Of a stretch of 6,257 bases of DNA, positions 1-5,675 are shown piece by piece (position 1 is the stretch's first letter; each line of letters begins with the position of its first letter). Source of the stretch: Methylococcales bacterium (lineage in GTDB: Bacteria > Pseudomonadota > Gammaproteobacteria > Methylococcales > Methylomonadaceae); contig JAGLBU010000139.1 of the NCBI GenBank assembly GCA_023146575.1, positions 1-6,257 on the forward strand, read 5' to 3'. The notes under the pieces were generated by a model. The model was not told the DNA's origin, ran no database searches, and worked only from the letters and a program-made list of their open reading frames with translations. The position numbers and the translations under genes are program-made.

Positions 1-2
1 GA

Positions 3-470
3 GAAGAAGGGGTTAAAGGATTAACATTGGACGATAGTCGGTGGCATTTATGTCATGTGAAATCCACCGCGTTATTAGCCAATGTTTTACTCAAGCAACA
101 GGCGATTGAAAAAGACCATAGCGAAGCGATTTTAATTCGGGATGATTATGTGACCGAAGGGGCGGCAAGTAATTTATTTGCGGTTATTAATGGTGTTTTG
201 ACCACCCCACCGTTATCAAATTCAATCTTACCTGGGATTACGAGGGCCGTGTTATTGAAAATTGCTCAACAAAATAATATTAGCGTGGCAGAAAAAATGA
301 TTTCGTTAAAAGCATTAAAAAATGCGGAAGAAATTTGGTTGGTTAGTTCAACGCGTGAAATGTTAGCAGTGGTGGAATTAGATGGCAAGCTTGTTGCTGA
401 CGGTAAGGTTGGCTATTTATGGCATACTATGAATACCCTGTTTCAAGCTTATAAATGTATGCCACAATGA
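3..470 (+). CDS. dat: D-alanine (D-amino acid) aminotransferase, 5'-truncated by window edge
   Basis: This is the C-terminal 155 residues of a fold-type IV PLP aminotransferase that interconverts D-alanine and 2-oxoglutarate with pyruvate and D-glutamate, supplying D-amino acids for peptidoglycan in the cytoplasm. The open frame runs back to the window edge, so the TTG at 27 is not the real start; about 130 residues are missing compared with the usual length near 285. The motif RWHLCHVKS carries the PLP-binding lysine (codon 60-62), and TEGAASNLF follows with its glutamate exactly 32 residues later, the same spacing as K145 and E177 of Bacillus D-amino acid aminotransferase. TPPLSNSILPGITR is also typical. 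Branched-chain aminotransferase or aminodeoxychorismate lyase are the alternatives within the fold; the neighbouring ybeD and the motif wording favour dat. Its stop overlaps the ybeD start (ATGA), indicating one transcript. Confidence 0.88.
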   Translation, partial: EEGVKGLTLDDSRWHLCHVKSTALLANVLLKQQAIEKDHSEAILIRDDYVTEGAASNLFAVINGVLTTPPLSNSILPGITRAVLLKIAQQNNISVAEKMISLKALKNAEEIWLVSSTREMLAVVELDGKLVADGKVGYLWHTMNTLFQAYKCMPQ

Positions 471-736
471 GTGAAGAACGCCCTAGTTTATTAGAATTTC
501 CGTGCCAATTTCCCATTAAAGTCATGGGCAGAACCGAACTGGAATTTGATTTACTAGTGATTGAAATTATCCGTCAACACGTTGATAACTTAACGGCTGA
601 TGCGATTAAAACCCGTGCCAGTAAAAGTAAAACCTTTGTTTCTGTCACCGTTACAATTGAAGCCACCAGTCAGCAACAATTAGATAATATTTACCAACAA
701 TTAAATGATCATTCACAGGTTATAATGACCCTGTAG
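467..736 (+). CDS. ybeD: YbeD/DUF493 family small regulatory-type protein
   Basis: An 89-residue protein of the DUF493 family (E. coli YbeD, 87 residues), a small ferredoxin-like alpha/beta fold resembling ACT-type regulatory domains; its biochemical role is not settled, though it is usually encoded directly before lipB, the octanoyltransferase of lipoate synthesis. The signature is LLEFPCQFPIKVMG near the N-terminus, then SVTVTIEATSQQQLDNIYQQL and a hydrophobic end (VIMTL), aligning along the whole of E. coli YbeD. I choose the ATG at 467 rather than the in-frame ATG at 455, because it overlaps the dat stop as ATGA and gives the same seven residues before LLEFP as in E. coli. Neither start has a clear Shine-Dalgarno, so translation is probably coupled to dat. 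The expected lipB does not follow. Confidence 0.9.
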   Translation: MSEERPSLLEFPCQFPIKVMGRTELEFDLLVIEIIRQHVDNLTADAIKTRASKSKTFVSVTVTIEATSQQQLDNIYQQLNDHSQVIMTL

Positions 737-743
737 CCCCTAT

Positions 744-753
744 TTTTGCAAAA
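744..753. repeat. Short perfect palindrome TTTTGCAAAA in the ybeD-permease gap
   Basis: A ten-base perfect palindrome lies in the 27-base gap between ybeD and the permease gene, just before the permease Shine-Dalgarno. It could be a small operator half-site or mere AT-rich chance; there is no convincing promoter next to it. I report it because this gap is where the transporter operon would have to gain its own control. Confidence 0.2.
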
Positions 754-756
754 GGA
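751..756 (+). promoter_or_regulatory. Ribosome binding site deciding the permease start
   Basis: AAAGGA ends 7 bases before the TTG at 764. The longer reading frame starts with a TTG at 746, which has no purine-rich site upstream. The site therefore supports the TTG at 764 as the start. Confidence 0.6.
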
Positions 757-763
757 ATTCCGC

Positions 764-1588
764 TTGAATATTTCTTCGCTATTTGGTTTACACGCTACTC
801 CCTCTAAATCGTTAAAACGCCTGTTGATGATTTTGCCTTTTGCTTTTTTAATTTGCCTTTATCTATACGCATCACATTTACGCCTGCTTGAAAATCCACA
901 AGATAAATTATTACCGAGTCTTTCCAGTATGTTGGATGCTATGGAGCGCATGGCGTTTGAACGGGATAGACGCACGGGCGATATTTTATTGTGGAAAGAT
1001 ACCTTTTCAAGTTTAACACGGCTATTTTCAGGGGTGAGTTTATCATTATTCAGTGCTTTAGTCTTAGGGCTTTACATGGGGTTATATCGCTGGGTTGAGG
1101 CATCATTTTCCTCTTTTGTGGTTTTTCTTTCCATGATTCCACCCTTGGCAATTTTACCTATTTTATTTGTAAGTTTAGGGGTTGGTGAAGTTGCAAAAGT
1201 CGCGCTTATTTTTATAGGTACGTTTCCTATTTTAGCCCGTGATATTTTTCTAGCGGTTAAAAAAATCCCTCAGCAACAAATTACGAAAGCCTTAACCTTA
1301 GGTGCATCCGCTTCAGCCATTATGTATCGGATTGTTTTACCCCAAATTTTACCCAGTGCGATTAATTCTATTCGGTTGGTTTTAGGCAGTGCGTGGTTAT
1401 TTTTAATTGCCTCAGAAGCTATTGCCTCAACGGATGGGTTGGGCTATCGAATTTTTTTGGTGAGACGTTATTTAGCCATGGATATTATTATTCCCTACGT
1501 TTTATGGATTACGCTGTTAGGTTTTTGCTTTGACTTTATCTTGAAAAAAGTAAAAAAGAAGCTTTTTCCGTGGTATGAGGTGAAATAA
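764..1588 (+). CDS. ABC importer permease (nitrate/sulfonate/taurine type)
   Basis: A 274-residue inner-membrane permease of the BPD-transport (TauC/SsuC) family; it should form the channel of an importer with the downstream ATPase and binding protein. About six hydrophobic segments are visible (residues about 20-37, 88-107, 118-138, 143-164, 205-222 and 242-261). The cytoplasmic coupling loop (EAA loop) is at 176-197, with LGAS followed by YRIVLPQILP, the part that docks on the ATPase. The tail is basic (KKVKKK), as expected on the cytoplasmic side. I choose the TTG at 764 because of its AAAGGA site; a TTG at 746 would add six residues. As the only permease of the operon it probably works as a homodimer. 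The substrate cannot be told from the sequence. It starts 27 bases after ybeD and may be read from the dat-ybeD transcript. Confidence 0.88.
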   Translation: MNISSLFGLHATPSKSLKRLLMILPFAFLICLYLYASHLRLLENPQDKLLPSLSSMLDAMERMAFERDRRTGDILLWKDTFSSLTRLFSGVSLSLFSALVLGLYMGLYRWVEASFSSFVVFLSMIPPLAILPILFVSLGVGEVAKVALIFIGTFPILARDIFLAVKKIPQQQITKALTLGASASAIMYRIVLPQILPSAINSIRLVLGSAWLFLIASEAIASTDGLGYRIFLVRRYLAMDIIIPYVLWITLLGFCFDFILKKVKKKLFPWYEVK

Positions 1589-1592
1589 GCCT

Positions 1593-2489
1593 ATGACTAT
1601 ACAAAAAAATCATAAAATTCATTTAGAAGACATTGAAAAATGTTATGGCGAAAAACGAGTGTTGGATAATATTGATTTATCGGTTTCAATAGGTGAATTA
1701 TGTACGTTAGTAGGGCCTAGTGGTTGCGGTAAATCGACACTATTACGCTTAATTTTAGGTCAAGATAAGCCAACAACAGGTATCATTAAAATTGAGAATA
1801 AGGCGGTGGGATTTCCCCAACCAAACCGTGGTATTGTTTTTCAGCGTTATTCTTTATTTCCGCATTTATCGGTCTTAAATAACGTATTATTGGGTAAACG
1901 TTTTAGTCACGGGCGCTGGTGGTTACCGTGGGAAAATCGCAAAGATTGGTTGGATGAGGCGATGCACTATTTAGAACGGGTTCGATTAAGCGATTCGATT
2001 CATAAATATCCCCATGAATTATCGGGTGGCATGCAACAACGCGCGGCAATTGCTCAAGCGTTAATCATGAAGCCTCCTGTCTTATTAATGGATGAACCTT
2101 TTGGTGCTTTAGACCCTGACACCCGCGAAGACCTGCAATTATTTTTACTGGATTTATGGGAAAGCGAAAAATTAACTATCTTTTTTATTACCCATGATTT
2201 AGAAGAAGCTTGTTTTGTGGGGAGTCGCTTATTGATTTTATCGCAATATTACAGTGATGATCGAGGTAATAAAGAGGATGTAAATCGAGGTGGGAAAATT
2301 GTAGGCGATTATCAATTACAATCAATAGGGAATTCGACTAAAATAAAACAAGATGCAAACTTTAAAGCCTTTATTGCCAATGTTCGAGAAGAAGGTTTTG
2401 ATCCCAAAGTACTACAACATGTTCGTGATTTTAATTTACAGCACCCCGATTCTTTTCAAACCTTGACCACTGACGAAAATAAAATTTAA
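1593..2489 (+). CDS. ABC importer ATP-binding protein (nitrate/sulfonate/taurine type)
   Basis: A 298-residue cytoplasmic ATPase that powers the importer. All catalytic motifs are intact: Walker A GPSGCGKST at residues 41-49, Q-loop glutamine 84, signature LSGGMQQR at 143-150, Walker B VLLMDEP at 163-169 followed by the D-loop, and switch histidine 201 (THD). It is longer than TauB/SsuB proteins (about 250-260 residues) through a segment around 103-120 rich in Trp and Arg (GRWWLPW) and a C-terminal tail of about 80 residues after the core, containing QHVRDFNLQHPDSFQTL. Such a tail is, to my knowledge, seen in a subset of these ATPases, including those called urea-carboxylase-related, but this is recall and not proof of substrate. 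The ATG at 1593 has GAGGTGA nine bases upstream, and the gene begins 4 bases after the permease stop, so co-translation is likely. Confidence 0.92.
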   Translation: MTIQKNHKIHLEDIEKCYGEKRVLDNIDLSVSIGELCTLVGPSGCGKSTLLRLILGQDKPTTGIIKIENKAVGFPQPNRGIVFQRYSLFPHLSVLNNVLLGKRFSHGRWWLPWENRKDWLDEAMHYLERVRLSDSIHKYPHELSGGMQQRAAIAQALIMKPPVLLMDEPFGALDPDTREDLQLFLLDLWESEKLTIFFITHDLEEACFVGSRLLILSQYYSDDRGNKEDVNRGGKIVGDYQLQSIGNSTKIKQDANFKAFIANVREEGFDPKVLQHVRDFNLQHPDSFQTLTTDENKI

Positions 2490-2501
2490 CTGGAGCGCTT
2501 T

Positions 2502-4211
2502 ATGCAACCAAAAAATCTCATTCTATTATTAGGCTTGTGTCTTTCCACAGGTATTCAGGCGGTCGAATATGTCAAAATAAGCCCTATGAGTAGCCTTGTG
2601 AAAAGCACGGTGGGCAATGTGCAAGCTTCTGAGGTTACCACCATTCCAATTATTACATGGGGCGGTGATATTGCCACCTTGCATGGTAATGGCGATACCA
2701 CCGTCACGCATGAAAGCAGCATTTTGGCAAAATTAGGCGTAAAAAATCGTTTGATTCGACAAGATATCTTTTCCAAACAAATTGAAAGTTATCTTGCGGG
2801 TACAACGCCATATTTACGGGGTACATTAGGGATGATAAACCAAGCCTCCGATGTGTTAAATAAAGACCCACGGACTAAACCTGTGATTATTTATCAATCC
2901 ACATGGTCGGCGGGTGGCGATGCACTGGTGGTAAAATCAGGGATTAAAAATGCCAAAGATTTAAAAGGTAAAACCATTGTTTTACAAGCCTATGGGCCTC
3001 ATGTAGATTACATGATGCGAGTATTAACCGATGCGGGTTTGAGCGCAAAAGACGTTAATATTCGCTGGGTTAAAGATTTAACAGGCACCGATAATGCGCC
3101 GATGGAAGCGTTTCGTCAAAATGATGTGGATGCCGCTTTTGTGATTATTCCTGACGCACTGGCATTAACCTCAGGGGGTAGTATTGGCACGGGGTCGGAA
3201 GATTCTATTAAAGGCGCATCAGTATTAATTTCAACCAAAACGGCGAATCGAATTATTGCTGATGTTTATGCGGTACGTTCGGATTATTTTAAAGCCCACC
3301 GTAATAAAGTCGAAGCCTTTGTCAGTGGCTTGATGAAATCAACCGAAGCCATGCAAGCGATTGTTAAAAATAAAACTCAGAAAGCGACTGAGTATAAAAA
3401 AATGATGAGCGCCTCGGCTAAAGCTTTATTAGACAGCGAAAAAGCGATTGCGGATACCGAAGGTATGTATGCGGATGCTAAATTTGTCGGTTTTGATGGC
3501 AATGTGCAGTTTTTTAGCAATGCGAATTATCCACGTCGAATGGCCGTTTTAAATCAAGAAATACAGCAAGGATTAGCGCAATTAGGCTTGGTTAAAGGCA
3601 CGGTACGGTTTGAGAGTGCACAATGGGATTACGGCTTATTGCAAACAGGTTTAAGCAATACGAATCAACAACAAGGTTCAATCTTTAATGCCTCAAAAGT
3701 CGCGACAGTGCTTAACCAGCGACAAAAACAAGGCGTTTTGAATCAGGGTGAACTCTTTAAATTTGAAATTTATTTTTCCCCTAATCAAAAAAGTTTTTCA
3801 GCGGATTTGTATCAAAATGCCTTTGATAAAGTCATTAACTTAGCCTCAACCTATGGGGGCGCAGTAATTACCGTTGAAGGACATTCAGACCCTATGGGCT
3901 ATTTACGCAAGCACAAAGCAGGAGAGCAGGCTTTAGTGTTAGGGCAGATAAAACAAAGTGCTAAAAATCTCAGCTTAGGGCGTTCGCAAGCGGTAAGAGA
4001 TACGATTATTAAGTATGCCACTGCCAAGGGAATTGCCCTAGATGCTTCTCAGTTTGCCATTATTGGGCATGGTATTTCAGCGCCTAAATCGGGTGTTTGT
4101 GGCACATTACCTTGCGCACCAAAAACTGAAAAAGATTGGCGTGCAAATATGCGGGTTGAATTTCGAATTATCCAAATTGAAGCAGAAGATTCGGTTTTTC
4201 AACCGTTATAA
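2502..4211 (+). CDS. Periplasmic substrate-binding protein fused to OmpA-type peptidoglycan-binding domain
   Basis: A 569-residue secreted fusion protein. Residues 1-20 form a type I signal peptide with likely cleavage after GIQA; C13 is not in a proper lipobox. Residues about 45-280 form an NMT1/Thi5/TauA-like substrate-binding domain (TWGGD near 52, WSAGGDALVVK at 135-145, DLKGKTIVLQ at 153-162, DVDAAFVIIPDA at 208-219). Residues about 280-415 are a helical linker of unknown role. Residues about 420-558 are an OmpA C-terminal domain: GHSD with D463 and SLGR with R494 match the aspartate and arginine that bind diaminopimelate in Acinetobacter OmpA (D271, R286), and the end reads NMRVEF. The domain should hold the binding protein on the cell wall near its permease. 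Odd points are 16 extra residues between the two binding residues and a cysteine pair, C533 and C538. GGAG lies 6 bases before the ATG. The ligand is unknown; phosphate-type names given to such proteins would be guesses. Confidence 0.9.
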   Translation: MQPKNLILLLGLCLSTGIQAVEYVKISPMSSLVKSTVGNVQASEVTTIPIITWGGDIATLHGNGDTTVTHESSILAKLGVKNRLIRQDIFSKQIESYLAGTTPYLRGTLGMINQASDVLNKDPRTKPVIIYQSTWSAGGDALVVKSGIKNAKDLKGKTIVLQAYGPHVDYMMRVLTDAGLSAKDVNIRWVKDLTGTDNAPMEAFRQNDVDAAFVIIPDALALTSGGSIGTGSEDSIKGASVLISTKTANRIIADVYAVRSDYFKAHRNKVEAFVSGLMKSTEAMQAIVKNKTQKATEYKKMMSASAKALLDSEKAIADTEGMYADAKFVGFDGNVQFFSNANYPRRMAVLNQEIQQGLAQLGLVKGTVRFESAQWDYGLLQTGLSNTNQQQGSIFNASKVATVLNQRQKQGVLNQGELFKFEIYFSPNQKSFSADLYQNAFDKVINLASTYGGAVITVEGHSDPMGYLRKHKAGEQALVLGQIKQSAKNLSLGRSQAVRDTIIKYATAKGIALDASQFAIIGHGISAPKSGVCGTLPCAPKTEKDWRANMRVEFRIIQIEAEDSVFQPL

Positions 4212-4223
4212 CGGGATGAATTT

Positions 4224-4973
4224 ATGAAATTTGTAATTTTTTTTATAGTACTGATCGTGGTTCTATTAGGATTAGAATGGGAAGAAACTATTTCGACGGT
4301 ACCACTCATTGAGAAAAATAGCCCGAGCTATGGACAACGACCTTTGGAAAATAGTTGGCCCCCTACTTCTGAGAATGAAAAAATAGTAAGTGATGATTTA
4401 TTAACCGCTAATTATTATATTATTTTAGATGGTAGTGGCTCGATGGAAGGCAGTCAATGTGCAGAAGGCAGCAGTAAAATGGCAGTGGCTAAAACTGCAA
4501 TTACGCAATTTAGCCAAAAAATTCCAGCCGAGGCGAATGTGGCTTTATATTCGTTTGATGGACGCGGACGAGGGGAGCTATTTTCATTGAGTAGCGAAAA
4601 TAAAGTCCTTTTTTATACAAAAATTAAAGAAATTGTACCAGGTGGAGGAACGCCCTTAGCGACCGCTATTAAGGATGGGTATCGTTTGCTAACGAAACAA
4701 GCTACTCAGCAGCTTGGCTATGGGGAATACCATTTAGTGATTGTGACGGATGGAATTGCTTCAAGTAATGAAGACCCTGGTCAAATTTTAAGAACTATAT
4801 TAACGCAATCTCCTGTCATGATACACAGTATTGGTTTTTGTTTGGATGGAGATCATGCGCTGAATCAAACAGGTTTAACCACTTATACTGCCGCAGGTAA
4901 TGCGGAGGAATTAAAGCAAGGTTTGCAAGCGGTTTTATCGGAAGCGCCAGACTTTAGTCCCAATGAGTTTTAA
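4224..4973 (+). CDS. Membrane-anchored periplasmic vWA-domain protein
   Basis: A 249-residue protein with one N-terminal hydrophobic segment (residues 3-17) that is either an uncleaved anchor or a signal peptide; no lipobox is present. A Pro/Ser-rich linker runs to about 60, then a von Willebrand factor A domain fills 63-240. The metal-ion-dependent adhesion site is complete: D69, S71 and S73 in DGSGSM, T143 in GGGTPL, and D176 in VTDG, so it should bind a divalent metal and a partner protein. Cysteines 79 and 206 could form a disulfide if the domain is periplasmic. It is the last gene of the transporter operon, 12 bases after the binding protein, with a weak GGGA seven bases before the ATG. 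A role in assembling or gating the wall-tethered transporter is inference only. It is not a TerY or MoxR-linked vWA by context, since no such genes are in the window. Its stop overlaps that of rlpA. Confidence 0.85.
   Translation: MKFVIFFIVLIVVLLGLEWEETISTVPLIEKNSPSYGQRPLENSWPPTSENEKIVSDDLLTANYYIILDGSGSMEGSQCAEGSSKMAVAKTAITQFSQKIPAEANVALYSFDGRGRGELFSLSSENKVLFYTKIKEIVPGGGTPLATAIKDGYRLLTKQATQQLGYGEYHLVIVTDGIASSNEDPGQILRTILTQSPVMIHSIGFCLDGDHALNQTGLTTYTAAGNAEELKQGLQAVLSEAPDFSPNEF
4970..4973. other. Shared palindromic stop codons (TTAA) of convergent vWA gene and rlpA
   Basis: The vWA gene ends with TAA at 4971-4973 and rlpA on the other strand ends with TAA read from 4972-4970. The four bases TTAA therefore serve as stop for both, leaving no room for an intergenic terminator. 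Both transcripts must run into the opposite gene unless they end inside coding sequence. Confidence 0.95.
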
Positions 4974-5653
4974 CGAACGTAACGCATTTTTGAAATTCCC
5001 AATTGAGTTAATTTCAAGGTGAGCTTATCAATGTCGGAGGTTTTATATAAAGGGCCTATTTGAACTTTATAAAGTGTTTGGTTTGGGTAATCTATTTTTT
5101 TTATGATCGGGCTAGGCAATGCGTTTCGACTGACCTTATGTTGTAAGTTGTAGGCATTGCTGGCTTTTTCAAAAACCCCTATTTGCAGATAAATAGGGCT
5201 ATTGTTATTAATGGCATTAATCGCGGTTATCTTAACCTTGCCTGTGCCTCGTTGATAAAGGCCAATTTTTTTAGCGGCGGCATAGGAGAGATCAATAATT
5301 CTATTTTGATGATAAGGCCCTCTATCGTTAATTCTAACAATGACACTGCGTGCATTTTTTAAATTGCTAACGTTGACATAGCTTGGAATGGGTAGGGTTT
5401 TGTGTGCGGCGGTCATGGCATACATGTCATATATTTCACCATTAGCGGTTTTTTTTCCTTGAAATGCATCTCCATACCAAGAGGCAACCCCTGTTTGCGT
5501 AAAATTATGGCTAAAGGGTAAGACTTTGTAATGTTTTCCTAAGAGTTTATAGTCGCTGGAATTTCCTGAAATAACATCTGTTTCATCCCACAATAAAATC
5601 CCTAGCGTTAAAATAGCAAGCAATAATAGGGTGAAAAAAAGTATCGTTCTCAC
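4970..5653 (-). CDS. rlpA: RlpA-type septal peptidoglycan lytic transglycosylase with SPOR domain
   Basis: A 227-residue envelope enzyme that cleaves glycan strands lacking stem peptides (known for Pseudomonas RlpA) and is brought to the septum by its SPOR domain. Residues about 5-22 are a hydrophobic segment. Residues 55-145 are the double-psi beta-barrel domain: GVASWYGDAFQGKKTANGE, AAHKTLP and NDRGPY are classical. E73, H84 and D110 have the same spacing (11 and 37) as E120, H131 and D157 of the Pseudomonas enzyme, so it looks active. Residues about 153-226 are a full SPOR domain (YLQIGVF, YKVQIGPLY). Unusually, there is no lipobox cysteine, so this is not a lipoprotein despite the family name; the N-terminus is an anchor or cleaved signal. 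The start is GTG, because a stop lies nine codons or fewer upstream. It follows mltB by 22 bases and meets the vWA gene tail to tail. Confidence 0.93.
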   Translation of the reverse strand: MRTILFFTLLLLAILTLGILLWDETDVISGNSSDYKLLGKHYKVLPFSHNFTQTGVASWYGDAFQGKKTANGEIYDMYAMTAAHKTLPIPSYVNVSNLKNARSVIVRINDRGPYHQNRIIDLSYAAAKKIGLYQRGTGKVKITAINAINNNSPIYLQIGVFEKASNAYNLQHKVSRNALPSPIIKKIDYPNQTLYKVQIGPLYKTSDIDKLTLKLTQLGISKMRYVR

Positions 5654-5667
5654 CCTCGTTAATTTCC
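5654..5667 (-). promoter_or_regulatory. Unusual ribosome binding region before the rlpA GTG start
   Basis: On the minus strand GAGG directly abuts the GTG start with no spacer, too close for normal use. A weaker GGAA lies about ten bases upstream and is a more likely pairing site. The TAA six codons before the GTG leaves no other conventional start upstream, so the GTG stands but initiation may be weak or coupled to mltB. Confidence 0.4.
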
Positions 5668-5675
5668 GTTAATTT

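Noticed and set aside
657..688. Possible promoter inside ybeD (TTGAAG with GATAAT or TAGATA)
   Set aside because: The spacing is 20 bases to GATAAT, or 18 to a poor three-of-six match, which is not better than chance in AT-rich DNA.
2502..2561. Binding-protein fusion as a lipoprotein through C13
   Set aside because: The residues before C13 (LGLC context) do not fit a lipobox, and a good type I cleavage site follows at GIQA.
2529..2776. Two minus-strand open frames of 60 and 73 codons
   Set aside because: They lie inside the binding-protein signal and N-terminal region, have no family resemblance and no ribosome site; they are shadows of the plus-strand gene.
764..4211. Naming the transporter as phosphate, taurine, nitrate or urea specific
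   Set aside because: Only the superfamily is visible; no substrate-linked enzyme gene is adjacent and the binding-site residues cannot be assigned to a ligand by reading.
4042..4227. Plus-strand 61-codon frame overlapping the end of the binding-protein fusion
   Set aside because: It is out of frame with the well-conserved OmpA domain and encodes no recognisable motif.
4990..5017. Inverted repeat TTGAAATT / AATTTCAA with a 12-base loop just inside the rlpA 3' end, considered as a terminator
   Set aside because: The stem is AT-rich and weak, and it is not followed by a T-run in either direction of reading; it lies in coding sequence of the SPOR domain.
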